Assembly (NCBI GenBank): GCA_947628615.1
Contig: CANRAO010000005.1
Coordinates: forward strand, 1-64,000
Direction: 5' to 3'
Source of the DNA: an uncultured Clostridia bacterium
Lineage (GTDB): Bacteria > Bacillota > Clostridia > Oscillospirales > Ruminococcaceae
DNA: 64,000 bases
The notes below the pieces were generated by a model. The model was given only the letters and a program-made list of their open reading frames with translations. It made no database searches and was not told the origin of the DNA. This document shows, piece by piece, positions 18,351 to 27,308 of this stretch; position 1 is the first letter of the stretch, and the number at the start of each line of letters is the position of its first letter. The translations under genes were made by a program, and so were the position numbers.

Positions 18351-18475
18351 TAATTCAATTATTCTGACTATTATGAAAGATAGATTGTAAAAGAATTGTA
18401 AACAAATTCAAAGTTAAAAGGTTTTTGCTGTTTTTTTCAGTATATAATATAAACATATTTTCAGGTGGTGGTATT

Positions 18476-19456
18476 ATTCTACCGAGAGAACAAACAGAAT
18501 TGATCGAAGAACAGACTCTTTGTGAACAGGCTTGTCTTTCAAAGAACACTAAAGGAAGGCTAAAGGATATTAAAAAATGTGATTTAAGAACCGACTTTCA
18601 AAGAGACAGAGACAGAATACTGCACTCAAACTCATTCAGACGTCTTAAACATAAGGCGCAGGTTTTTCTGTTCCCTACTGGCGACCATTACAGAACAAGA
18701 CTTACACACACCCTTGAGGTTTCTCAGATAGCAAGAACAATTGGCAGAGCATTAAGGCTTAATGAGGATCTTATTGAAGCCATAGCGCTCGGTCATGATT
18801 TGGGTCATACACCTTTCGGTCACGAGGGCGAACGGGTTTTGAATGAGCTTTCACCAGCAGGTTTTAAGCACTATGAGCAAAGTCTGCGGGTTGTTGATCA
18901 TATAGACAAGCTCAATCTTACATATGAGGTCAGAAACGGTATTTTAACGCATACAAACCAAATAGCCGATACAAAAGAAGGGTATGTAGTAAGACTTGCT
19001 GATGTTATTGCCTATATAAACCACGATATTGACGATTCAATCAGAGCGGATGTTTTATCTGAGACTGACATTCCGTCTGACATTTCAAATGTTCTTGGTC
19101 ACTCAAAGTCCGAGAGAATTACAACTCTTGTAAAATCAATCGTTAAAAACGGTGCTGAAAACATTCGTATGGACGATGATATAAAAGATGCCCACGACAA
19201 ACTGCACAAATTTATGTTCCAGAGCGTATACACAAACCCTAAATGCAAATCGGAGGAGGTCAAGGTAAAAGACCTTTTAGGAACATTATTTAATTACTTC
19301 TATGATAATTTCGACAGAATGCCCGACCAATATAAAGAGCTTGCTTATGATTTCTCAAAGGAAACTGCGGTTTGCGATTATGTTGCCGGAATGACGGACA
19401 GCTATGCAATAAACACCTTTGAAGAATTGTTTATCCCAAAGGGCTGGAACGGATAA
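18476..19456 (+). CDS. dgt: dGTP triphosphohydrolase (dGTPase-like), probable ATT start
   Basis: About 326 aa. HD-domain phosphohydrolase: RDRDRILHSNSFRRLKHK, the metal His in TRLTHTLEV, the HD pair in LGHDLGHTPFGHEGE. It splits dNTPs to nucleoside and triphosphate. There is no ATG, GTG or TTG near the N-terminus of the family homology (LPREQTELIEEQTL). The only in-frame standard-type codon upstream is TTG 18425, which has no ribosome site and lies before a TATAAT at 18443-18448. AGGTGG at 18463-18468 is 7 bases before ATT 18476, which would give MLPREQ, matching the usual clostridial MxxREQ beginning. First gene of the dgt-dnaG-rpoD set. Confidence 0.88.
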   Translation: MLPREQTELIEEQTLCEQACLSKNTKGRLKDIKKCDLRTDFQRDRDRILHSNSFRRLKHKAQVFLFPTGDHYRTRLTHTLEVSQIARTIGRALRLNEDLIEAIALGHDLGHTPFGHEGERVLNELSPAGFKHYEQSLRVVDHIDKLNLTYEVRNGILTHTNQIADTKEGYVVRLADVIAYINHDIDDSIRADVLSETDIPSDISNVLGHSKSERITTLVKSIVKNGAENIRMDDDIKDAHDKLHKFMFQSVYTNPKCKSEEVKVKDLLGTLFNYFYDNFDRMPDQYKELAYDFSKETAVCDYVAGMTDSYAINTFEELFIPKGWNG

Positions 19457-19494
19457 AGTCTATTAATTACTTTTTTTGATTGGAGTGAGATATA

Positions 19495-21267
19495 ATGCCA
19501 TTTCCTGCTGACTTCTTAGAAAGGCTCAAGGACGCTAACAGAATAGACGATATAATGTCTGACTATGTTCAGATAAAGAGAGCCGGTTCGGTATCAAAAT
19601 GCCTATGTCCGTTTCACTCTGAAAAAACCGCCTCCTGCACTATTTACACGGATACACAGAGCTTTTACTGCTTTGGCTGCGGAGCAGGAGGAGACGTAAT
19701 AACCTTTATTATGAAAATAGAAAACCTAGACTACTATGAGGCAATTAAACTGCTTGCAGAAAGAAGCGGTATCCCCCTTCCCGAGGATTCCTCACGGGGA
19801 GACGATACAGTAAGAAAAAAGCAGCGGCTGTATGAAATGAACCGTGAGGCAGCGAGATTTTTCTTTAACAATTTACGCTCGCCGCAGGGAAAGATCGGTC
19901 TTAAATATCTTATAGACAGAGGTTTGAAACCCGAAACTATTCAGAAATACGGTCTGGGTTTCGCTGAAAATAAGTGGACAAGCCTTAAAGATCATATGCT
20001 TATAAAAGGTTATTATGAAAATGAGCTTGTTGAAGCAAGTTTGCTGGGTCGTTCTCAGAGCGGAAGAACATACGATTTTTTCAAAAACAGAGTTATGTTC
20101 CCTTTCTTTGATTTAAGGGGTAACGTTATTGCATTCGGCGGCAGAACGCTTGACCCTGAGGACACCAGAAAATATCTTAACTCAAGAGAAACTATTGTTT
20201 TTAAAAAGAACAGAACGTTGTTTTCCCTTAACTTTGCAAAGGAATCAGCTTCAAAGAAAAGACAACTTCTCCTTTGCGAGGGAAATATGGACGTAATATC
20301 AATGAATCAGGCAGGCTTTGAAAACACAGTTGCTACCTGCGGTACTGCTATAACCTCCGAGCACGCCAGACTTATGTCGCAATACTGCAAGGAAGTCGTT
20401 ATCTGCTACGATTCAGACGAAGCTGGACAGAAGGCATCAAAAAAAGCTATTGATCTTCTATCCGAGGTAGGACTTAACACACGGATAATTAAAATGGAGG
20501 GTGCTAAAGACCCGGACGAGTATATAAAGAAATTCGGTGCAACACGTTTTAAGCTGCTTATTGATAAGTCTGACAATGCCGTGGAGTTTGAGCTTAATAA
20601 GGCAAAAATCGGTCTTGATATTGAAAACAGCGACGTTGACCGCATTGAATATATAAAAAAAAGCTATGATATTTTGTCCCAGGTAGAAAATGATATTGAC
20701 CGTGAGGTTTACATCAAGAGCTTTGTGAAAAGAATGAATATTTCCGAGGAAACTGCCTTTCGGGAAGTAGATACAATAATAAAGAAGCGTAAATACTCAG
20801 GCAGAAGAAAGCAATGGCGTCAGCTTTATCAGAACACAGTCTCTCCTGCAAAAGTAGAAACAACTCCTGCAGCATCTGCGTTCAATAAAGAAGTCAAATG
20901 CGAAGAAGGTATATTATATTATCTCTATCAAAATCCCGATCAAGCAGACTTTATAAGCGGAGTTTTACCTGCCGAAAACTTTGTTACAGACGTAAACAGG
21001 CGCATTTATTTAAGCCTTCTTTTTAAGATAAAAAACGACTTGGATTTTTCTCTTTCGTCATTCAACAGTGAATTTTCTGCCGATGAGATGGGAAATGTTG
21101 CAAATATTATCGGCAGACGTCGAGAAATTCCTGTTGACAAACAAGTATTAACCGATTATATAAACGTGCTAAATTCGCATAATAATATTAATCAGCAATC
21201 TGCTGGTGAAATGTCAGATGACCAATTACTCAGATTCACCGAGAAAATGCGTAATGAAAAAACATAG
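19495..21267 (+). CDS. dnaG: DNA primase
   Basis: 590 aa. N-terminal CHC2 zinc finger (CLCPFHSEKTASC ... CFGCGAGGD, about 37-66), the RNA polymerase core with Toprim (LLLCEGNMDVISMNQAGF and VICYDSDEAGQKA, about 255-320), and a C-terminal helicase-binding region. It makes RNA primers for lagging-strand synthesis with the replicative helicase. GGAGTGAG precedes the ATG. It is 38 bp after dgt and about 146 bp before rpoD, the classical macromolecular-synthesis order. Confidence 0.97.
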   Translation: MPFPADFLERLKDANRIDDIMSDYVQIKRAGSVSKCLCPFHSEKTASCTIYTDTQSFYCFGCGAGGDVITFIMKIENLDYYEAIKLLAERSGIPLPEDSSRGDDTVRKKQRLYEMNREAARFFFNNLRSPQGKIGLKYLIDRGLKPETIQKYGLGFAENKWTSLKDHMLIKGYYENELVEASLLGRSQSGRTYDFFKNRVMFPFFDLRGNVIAFGGRTLDPEDTRKYLNSRETIVFKKNRTLFSLNFAKESASKKRQLLLCEGNMDVISMNQAGFENTVATCGTAITSEHARLMSQYCKEVVICYDSDEAGQKASKKAIDLLSEVGLNTRIIKMEGAKDPDEYIKKFGATRFKLLIDKSDNAVEFELNKAKIGLDIENSDVDRIEYIKKSYDILSQVENDIDREVYIKSFVKRMNISEETAFREVDTIIKKRKYSGRRKQWRQLYQNTVSPAKVETTPAASAFNKEVKCEEGILYYLYQNPDQADFISGVLPAENFVTDVNRRIYLSLLFKIKNDLDFSLSSFNSEFSADEMGNVANIIGRRREIPVDKQVLTDYINVLNSHNNINQQSAGEMSDDQLLRFTEKMRNEKT

Positions 21268-21413
21268 TTAAAAATCAGTCAAGGTGAATTTCTATTTTTA
21301 ATAAGCGGCAGAAAGTAAGTTCATATGTTTTAAAAATACAATAAAAAAATCATATACCCGTTATGAACGGACTAAGCCGAAAAATAAATATCTTTATGAT
21401 TGGAGATTTGATT

Positions 21414-22517
21414 ATGACATATGATAAAAAATTAATTTTAGAAAACCTTATGGAAAAAGGAAAAACTACCGGAAGGCTTTCTACTAAAGACATTACCGAC
21501 GCTTTGGAAAAACTCGACTATGACGTTGAGCAAATGGACGCTTTTTACGATAACTGCGCAGCGCTCAATATAGAAATTATAGATGATATTTCCCCTGACG
21601 AAACGCTCGACATTACATCAAGCGACGATGAAAGCTCTGAAGATTCTGTTGATATATCGATATCTACAGAAGGAATTTCCATTGACGATCCCGTTAAAAT
21701 CTATCTCAAGGAAATAGGCAGAGTTCCACTGCTGACAGCCGAGGACGAAATTCAGCTTGCCGAGCAAATGGGAAGCTCTGATGAGGAAAAAGCGTCAGAG
21801 GCAAGGAAGAAGCTCGCTGAGGCCAATCTGCGCCTTGTTGTGTCTATTGCAAAAAGATATGTAGGTCGTGGTATGAGCTTTTTAGATCTTATTCAGGAAG
21901 GAAATTTAGGTCTTATCAAGGCTGTTGAAAAATTCGACTACACAAAGGGATTTAAATTCTCAACCTATGCAACATGGTGGATCAGACAGGCTATTACAAG
22001 AGCTATTGCCGATCAGGCAAGAACTATAAGGATCCCAGTCCATATGGTTGAAACAATAACAAAGGTAAAAAAGGTGTCATCTCAGCTTCTTCATAAAAAC
22101 GGTCATGATCCAAGCTCTGAGGAAATTGCTCAGGAGCTTAATATGCCTGTTGAAAGAGTAAGAGATATTATGAGAATAGCTCAGGATCCTGTTTCTCTTG
22201 AAACACCTATCGGTGAGGAGGAAGACTCACATCTGGGGGATTTCATTCCTGACGACGAAGCTCCGGCACCTGCTGAGGCAGCTTCAAGAACTCTCTTGAA
22301 AGAACAGCTTAATCAGGTTCTTTCAACACTGACCGACCGTGAAGAAAAGGTTTTAAGACTTCGTTTCGGTCTTGAGGACGGTCGTTCAAGAACTTTAGAA
22401 GAAGTAGGCCAGAGATTTAACGTAACTCGTGAACGTATCAGACAAATAGAGGCAAAAGCTCTTAGAAAGCTGCGCCACCCGAACAGAAGCAACAAGGTTA
22501 AGGATTATTTGGATTAA
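21414..22517 (+). CDS. rpoD: primary sigma factor (sigma-A)
   Basis: 367 aa. All regions are visible: a short 1.1, region 1.2 ([18 protein letters not shown]), region 2 ([20 protein letters not shown] and [13 protein letters not shown]), region 3, and region 4 with the helix-turn-helix ([20 protein letters not shown]). It directs RNA polymerase to the TTGACA/TATAAT promoters seen all over this window. The start is ATG 21414, with TTGGAG 9 bases upstream; the in-frame ATG at 21363 lacks a site. Confidence 0.97.
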   Translation: MTYDKKLILENLMEKGKTTGRLSTKDITDALEKLDYDVEQMDAFYDNCAALNIEIIDDISPDETLDITSSDDESSEDSVDISISTEGISIDDPVKIYLKEIGRVPLLTAEDEIQLAEQMGSSDEEKASEARKKLAEANLRLVVSIAKRYVGRGMSFLDLIQEGNLGLIKAVEKFDYTKGFKFSTYATWWIRQAITRAIADQARTIRIPVHMVETITKVKKVSSQLLHKNGHDPSSEEIAQELNMPVERVRDIMRIAQDPVSLETPIGEEEDSHLGDFIPDDEAPAPAEAASRTLLKEQLNQVLSTLTDREEKVLRLRFGLEDGRSRTLEEVGQRFNVTRERIRQIEAKALRKLRHPNRSNKVKDYLD

Positions 22518-22583
22518 ATCAGCTTACGGGCGTTTTATCTACATAACCCTTACGCATCATTAATAAAAGAAAGGCTCAGATTT

Positions 22584-23435
22584 ATGGAACGCACCCGTAA
22601 TAACTCTAACAATTCATATGATGATAATTACGAGCCTGATTATTATAACAGCTATGATGATGGCAATATCAGGTCAGATAAGAAAAGGCGCAGAAGAAAT
22701 AAACGTCGAAGAGTTGTACTCTGGCTCATAACGCTTGGCATTTTAGCTATACTTATCGACCTTATTGTACTTCTATATACGGGTAGGATTTGGTTTAACT
22801 CCCCTGCCCGAAAGGAATACCCTGTTCAGGGCATAACAGTATCGTCTCTTCAGGGATCTATAAACTTTAACGCTCTTGAGATAGAAAATGTATCATTTGC
22901 ATATATTAAGTCTAGCGAGGGCAGAAACCTTAAAGATACACAATTTGATGCTTCCTGGAACAATTCCAAAGACAGCACAGTAAAAACAGGCGCATACCAC
23001 AAGTTTTCATTTACCGATGACGGACAATCTCAGGCTGAAAACTTTATTCAGTCAGTCGGTAAAATTTCAAAAAATGGATACAGACTTATCCCAGCAGTTG
23101 AAGTTACTAAAAGCGGTTTGTCGCTTGCATATTCCCCGAAGAAGGATACGGTCGTAAGCGAGTTAAAAGAGTACTGCAAAGCCATCAAAGATGAGTACGG
23201 AGTAAATCCAATCATAATAACGGGAGATAAGTTTTACAATGACTATCTAAAGGACGACTTTTCAAGCTATAAGTTCTGGATAATAGATTTATTTTCAAAG
23301 CCTGATTATGTTAGTTGGAGCCTCTGGAACTACAGTCCCCGAGGAAAATTGAGCGGTACATCTAATTCAAAAAACTATCTCAATTTAAGTGTCTTTAACG
23401 GATCTAAACAGGACTTTGAAGAAATGCAGTATTAA
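22584..23435 (+). CDS. membrane-anchored GH25-like protein with degraded active site
   Basis: 283 aa. A charged cytoplasmic N-terminus (1-50, Asn/Tyr/Asp then Arg/Lys-rich), one transmembrane helix (about 51-72), then a GH25 (lysozyme M1) type domain. The family lines are recognisable but changed at catalytic places: GITVSSLQG where GH25 has GIDVSxxQG, and IPAVEVTKSG where the family has PVLDVE, so the conserved Asp and Glu are lost. FAYIKSSEGRNLKD and SLWNYSPRGKLSG keep the fold signature. It may be a pseudoenzyme that binds peptidoglycan. AAAGGC lies upstream; 67 bp after rpoD. Confidence 0.7.
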   Translation: MERTRNNSNNSYDDNYEPDYYNSYDDGNIRSDKKRRRRNKRRRVVLWLITLGILAILIDLIVLLYTGRIWFNSPARKEYPVQGITVSSLQGSINFNALEIENVSFAYIKSSEGRNLKDTQFDASWNNSKDSTVKTGAYHKFSFTDDGQSQAENFIQSVGKISKNGYRLIPAVEVTKSGLSLAYSPKKDTVVSELKEYCKAIKDEYGVNPIIITGDKFYNDYLKDDFSSYKFWIIDLFSKPDYVSWSLWNYSPRGKLSGTSNSKNYLNLSVFNGSKQDFEEMQY

Positions 23436-23496
23436 AATATTTCAGCAAAACAATCAAATGCTTTATATAAAGTCTTTTAAAAGGCTGACGAATATT

Positions 23497-23524
23497 AAAC
23501 CCCTCAAAATATTTTGAGGGGTTT
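23497..23524. terminator. perfect hairpin between convergent genes
   Basis: AAACCCCTCAAAAT / ATTTTGAGGGGTTT, a 14-bp perfect inverted repeat; the T-tract is short, so it works as a terminator only through its own T-rich arm. Confidence 0.6.
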
Positions 23525-23574
23525 AATAATGCGTAGAAGATCATTTATATGTTCTAAAACACAGATATAAGTAA

Positions 23575-23608
23575 TAAAATAAAAAGAGACAGCTTGTAAG
23601 CTGTCCCC
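23575..23608 (-). terminator. intrinsic terminator of the AbrB-like gene
   Basis: On the minus strand GGGGACAGCTT / AAGCTGTCTC followed by TTTTTATTTT. Confidence 0.9.
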
Positions 23609-23628
23609 TTTTGAATATTATGTCAGTA

Positions 23629-23868
23629 CTATTTTGTCAATTCCTTGACGCAGTCGGCACAAACAAATTTGCCCTTGAATTCTGTAACTCCATCCTTGTT
23701 ACCGCAGAAAGTACATGAACGTTGGAATTTCTTAAGGATGATCTTGTCACCATCAACATAAATCTCAAGTGCATCCTTAGGACCAATGTCATATGTCCTT
23801 CTCAGTTCAATTGGAATTACAATTCTTCCAAGTTCATCAAGTGGTCTTACAATTCCTGTTGATTTCAT
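23629..23868 (-). CDS. AbrB/SpoVT-type regulator with C-terminal zinc ribbon
   Basis: 79 aa. Residues 1-50 are a swapped-hairpin AbrB domain (GIVRPLDELGRIVIPIELRR), the DNA-binding part of transition-state regulators. The last 30 residues hold two Cys pairs (CTFCG and CADC), an added zinc ribbon that Bacillus AbrB lacks. The start is ATG 23868, with GGAGGGAAG 6 bases upstream; upstream in-frame codons have no site. It stands divergent from spmA and near the SpoVB-like, mazG and rqcP genes, close to where Bacillus has spoVT. Confidence 0.92.
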   Translation of the reverse strand: MKSTGIVRPLDELGRIVIPIELRRTYDIGPKDALEIYVDGDKIILKKFQRSCTFCGNKDGVTEFKGKFVCADCVKELTK

Positions 23869-24019
23869 TTGTTCTTCCCTCCTAAACTCATAAAATAATA
23901 ACATCCAAACTAACATCAATAAAGGGAGTAATCTCCCTGATGATGACTTAAATAAAATCCACCGTCCTCTATGACGGAAAAGAATTTGTGGTTATATATT
24001 TTATTCAATCTTATAATTA

Positions 24020-24047
24020 ATTTTACCATAATACAATTTTTTGTCAA
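24020..24047 (-). promoter_or_regulatory. sigma-A promoter of the AbrB-like gene
   Basis: Minus strand: TTGACA (24047-24042), 16 bp, TAAAAT (24025-24020), leaving a leader of about 145 bases with a small gggag...ctccc hairpin. Confidence 0.7.
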
Positions 24048-24093
24048 GCGAGATTACAAAAATGATTATAACTATTAACGAGGGGTACATTTT

Positions 24094-24663
24094 ATGTCTA
24101 CAATTGTGGCAATCATTACTATTATATCCTTAATGCTAGGATTTTATAATAATAATTTATATTATATAACAAATTCTGTTATGGATAATACTGATAAATC
24201 AATACAGTTTGTTCTAACAATTGCAGGTACAATGGCTCTTTGGGGAGGATTAATGAACATTGTAAAGGAATCAAAATTAGATGAAAAAATTTCATCACTT
24301 CTAAAACCACTAATGAGATTGATATTTTCAAAAATGAACCTCAGCGGTGAAGCTTACAAAGCAATAACAATGAATGTTACAGCAAACCTGCTCGGTCTTG
24401 GAAATGCCGCCACTCCTCTTGGAATAGACGCTATGAAAAAAATCAAAAAGGAAGAAAATATAGAGAGTCGCCCTTCAAAAAATATGGCGCTGTTCACACT
24501 TCTTAATACAGCATCAATACAGCTTATCCCATCTACAGTAGCTGCAATACGCTTTTCACACGGCTCTAAAAACCCTATGGATATACTTCCTGCTGTTTTG
24601 ATTTCATCGTTTATTTCACTTTTCTGCGCTGTAGTACTTATTAAAGTAACCTGGAAAAATTAA
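24094..24663 (+). CDS. spmA: spore maturation protein A
   Basis: 189 aa membrane protein of the nucleoside-recognition (Gate) domain family, with about four or five hydrophobic segments and the family line NLLGLGNAATPLGIDAMKK. SpmA works with SpmB in bringing the spore core to its normal low water content. CGAGGGG lies upstream of the ATG. spmB follows 131 bp later in the same direction. Confidence 0.93.
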   Translation: MSTIVAIITIISLMLGFYNNNLYYITNSVMDNTDKSIQFVLTIAGTMALWGGLMNIVKESKLDEKISSLLKPLMRLIFSKMNLSGEAYKAITMNVTANLLGLGNAATPLGIDAMKKIKKEENIESRPSKNMALFTLLNTASIQLIPSTVAAIRFSHGSKNPMDILPAVLISSFISLFCAVVLIKVTWKN

Positions 24664-24794
24664 AAGAGTTAAGGGTCAAATTTGTTACACATTTTCACAA
24701 TACTTTACCTCATGATAAGACACCAATCTACATACTAAATCGGCTAATAATATCAAAAGAAAAGACCAATACTTTTAAAGGCATAGTGATTAAT

Positions 24795-25334
24795 ATGAGT
24801 GAATTTATGTCTAATTACAAATTTTCAGATTTGATACTTCCGCTGATTATATCATTCATAATCGTTTACGGATATATTAAAAAGGTAAACATAATAGATT
24901 CATTCATAAAAGGTGCAATCAGTAATCTTAAAACAGCGGTGGAAATTTTCCCATCTATTCTACTGCTGATGGTGTCTATAGGAATGTTCAGTGCATCGGG
25001 GGGAATTGAACTCATAACCAAGCTATTATCACCTATTACCTCATTTCTCGGCTTTCCTGAAGAATGTGTTCCGCTTGCAATACTGCGTCCGCTGTCGGGC
25101 AGCGGAGCGCTGAGTATGTTTGATTCAATTCTTTCAGAAAACTCACCAGACGGCTTTGCAGGACGTGTGGCAAGTGTTCTGATGGGGTCTACAGAAACCA
25201 CTTTCTATACACTGTCAGTATACTACGCTGCCTGCAAGATCAAACCGACTAAAAGAATTATACTCTACTGCTTATTTGCAGACTTTGTAGGGTTTATAAT
25301 GAGCTCTCTCACTGTTAATATTATATACCATTAA
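24795..25334 (+). CDS. spmB: spore maturation protein B
   Basis: 179 aa, same fold family as SpmA, with RPLSGSGALSMFDSIL and VASVLMGSTETTFYTLSVYYA typical of SpmB. It works with SpmA in spore core dehydration. Start is uncertain: ATG 24795 follows GTGAT, which can pair with the 16S tail, while GTG 24786 follows AAAGG by 4 bases; I prefer the ATG because the same gtgattaatatg context starts rqcP. The 131-bp gap to spmA holds nothing recognised. Confidence 0.92.
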   Translation: MSEFMSNYKFSDLILPLIISFIIVYGYIKKVNIIDSFIKGAISNLKTAVEIFPSILLLMVSIGMFSASGGIELITKLLSPITSFLGFPEECVPLAILRPLSGSGALSMFDSILSENSPDGFAGRVASVLMGSTETTFYTLSVYYAACKIKPTKRIILYCLFADFVGFIMSSLTVNIIYH

Positions 25335-25407
25335 TTTATAAAATACAAGTTTATTACTGATTTCTGTTAAATTAAACACATATGCAATATATTAAAGGAG
25401 AATTCAT

Positions 25408-27102
25408 TTGAAAAAACAAGGCTTTTTAATGGGTTCATTTATTCTCGGAATAACTATGCTGATAACAAAGGCTTTGGGAATGATATATAGAATCCCTCTC
25501 ACCAATATCTTAGGCGGAACAGGTATGGGATATTACTCGTCTGCCTATACGGTTTTTATGCCCCTGTATGCAATTGCCGCAAGCGGAATACCGTCAGCAA
25601 TGTCTATGGTGGTGGCGGAAAACTATGCCTTTGAACGGTTCAAAAACATTAAGCGAATAAAGCACGCTTCCCTGATAGGATTTTCCTTTATATCTCTTCT
25701 TGCCTCAATGCTTATGATTTTACTCTCCTACCCTATTTCAAAATACATATCAGGTGAGAGCAAGTCGTATCTGTGCGTTATTGCCATTGCACCAAGCATT
25801 TTAGTAGGAAGTATTATGTCTGTATACAGAGGCTATTACGAGGGCTTGAGAAATATGCTTCCCACTGCTATTTCTGAGATCATAGAATCCATTCTTAGAG
25901 TAATATTTGGTCTGGGAGGCGCATATCTTGCAATTTATATTGCAAACTCAGGTTTTGAAAAAAACGGTACTGTTTTCGGTCAGGCAATCAGTAATCCCGA
26001 TGATGTTATAAACGCCGCAACACCATATATCTCCGCATTTTCTCTCTTTGGAGTTACGTTCTCAACACTTATTGCAACAATTTACTGTGCACTTCACTCC
26101 AAGCTTTCAGGCGACGGAATTACAAAGCAAATGATCGAAAGCGATATTGTAACTGACAGAATGAGAACAATATTCAAATCAGTATTATCGCTTGCATTTC
26201 CCATTGCTGTAAGCTCTGTTATAACCACCGTAATCTCAATGATAGATCTTGCAACCATTCCTACGCTTATTAAAATGCTTTTTGAGAGAAACAGCAGCAT
26301 TGAGCTGTTTAGAACTATAGGCGATCATATTGACGCAGACGATATTCCGAACTTCGTATACGGCTCATTTGTGGGTCTTGCCCTGACTATATTCGGTCTT
26401 GTTCCGTCTCTGACCAGCATTTTTGGCAAAAGCTCTTTTGCAAACGTAGCTACCTGTTATTCAAAAAAGAATATGCCCGCTCTTGCAAAAAGCGCAAATG
26501 CAGCTCTTTTTTCAACCAACTTTATTGCTATACCCTGCTCTCTCGGAATGATGATTTTAAGCGAGCCAGTTTTATCATTATTTTTCAGTACAAGACCTCT
26601 GGAGGTTGCTATTTCCGTCAAGCCTCTTATACATCTATGTACAGGTATGATTTTCATATCAATAACCGTTACGACTTTTTCGCTTCTTCAGGCTGTGGGA
26701 AACGTAAAAGCACCGCTTAAAATTCTGGCAGTGGGCTTGATAATAAAACTGATACTTAATGTCGCACTGATGAGTATAGCACCGCTTAATATAAACGGTG
26801 CCGCCATATCGACAAGTATTTGCTATATGTATATAGGAATACGTGCTGTTCACACTTTTATTAAATACACAGGTGTAAAAATCGATTTAATTACAACTAC
26901 ATTAAAACCTCTGTTTGCCGGAATTCTTTCCACCATTGTAATTTTATTCAGCTATATTATAGTAAATGAACGCCAAAATCAGGTTATATCACTACTTTTT
27001 TCCATAATTGTAGGTAGCATTATGTACATTTTATTTATGTGTTTATTGTCTGTTTTCAACAAAAATACTATAAAAAGCCTTTTTTCTAATACAAATATTT
27101 AA
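25408..27102 (+). CDS. SpoVB-like polysaccharide flippase (MOP superfamily)
   Basis: 564 aa, about 14 transmembrane segments, of the oligosaccharidyl-lipid flippase family. The N-terminal KALGMIYRIPLTNILGGTGMGYYSSAY is characteristic of the SpoVB/YabM/YkvU branch. Members move lipid-linked wall precursors or polysaccharide units across the membrane, and SpoVB is needed for spore cortex. Start is TTG with AAAGGAG 8 bases upstream. It precedes mazG, as yabM precedes yabN in Bacillus. Confidence 0.87.
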   Translation: MKKQGFLMGSFILGITMLITKALGMIYRIPLTNILGGTGMGYYSSAYTVFMPLYAIAASGIPSAMSMVVAENYAFERFKNIKRIKHASLIGFSFISLLASMLMILLSYPISKYISGESKSYLCVIAIAPSILVGSIMSVYRGYYEGLRNMLPTAISEIIESILRVIFGLGGAYLAIYIANSGFEKNGTVFGQAISNPDDVINAATPYISAFSLFGVTFSTLIATIYCALHSKLSGDGITKQMIESDIVTDRMRTIFKSVLSLAFPIAVSSVITTVISMIDLATIPTLIKMLFERNSSIELFRTIGDHIDADDIPNFVYGSFVGLALTIFGLVPSLTSIFGKSSFANVATCYSKKNMPALAKSANAALFSTNFIAIPCSLGMMILSEPVLSLFFSTRPLEVAISVKPLIHLCTGMIFISITVTTFSLLQAVGNVKAPLKILAVGLIIKLILNVALMSIAPLNINGAAISTSICYMYIGIRAVHTFIKYTGVKIDLITTTLKPLFAGILSTIVILFSYIIVNERQNQVISLLFSIIVGSIMYILFMCLLSVFNKNTIKSLFSNTNI

Positions 27103-27109
27103 AAAGCCC

Positions 27110-27138
27110 TTGAAATTCGATTTAAATTAGGGTATTAT
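27110..27138 (+). promoter_or_regulatory. candidate sigma-A promoter of mazG
   Basis: TTGAAA (27110-27115), 17 bp, TATTAT (27133-27138). Confidence 0.6.
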
Positions 27139-27154
27139 ATTAAAGGTTATTAAT

Positions 27155-27241
27155 TGTGCAAATAACTTTACAAACCAGCATTTCTCGGACTGGTCGGCTA
27201 ACAATCAGCCTTACTTTTCGGGTTCTTTTATATTCTGCACA
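27155..27241 (+). promoter_or_regulatory. possible structured leader RNA before mazG
   Basis: An outer pair TGTGCA (27155-27160) / TGCACA (27236-27241) encloses two hairpins, ACCAG/CTGGT (27174-27178, 27190-27194) and GGCT/AGCC (27196-27199, 27207-27210). I know no riboswitch class with this pattern. It may be chance folding. Confidence 0.25.
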
Positions 27242-27308
27242 TCAGCCTATGTGATAAGTATTTTGCATGATTATTAAAACATCAAATCCTTTTGGAGTTA
27301 TTTTATTT

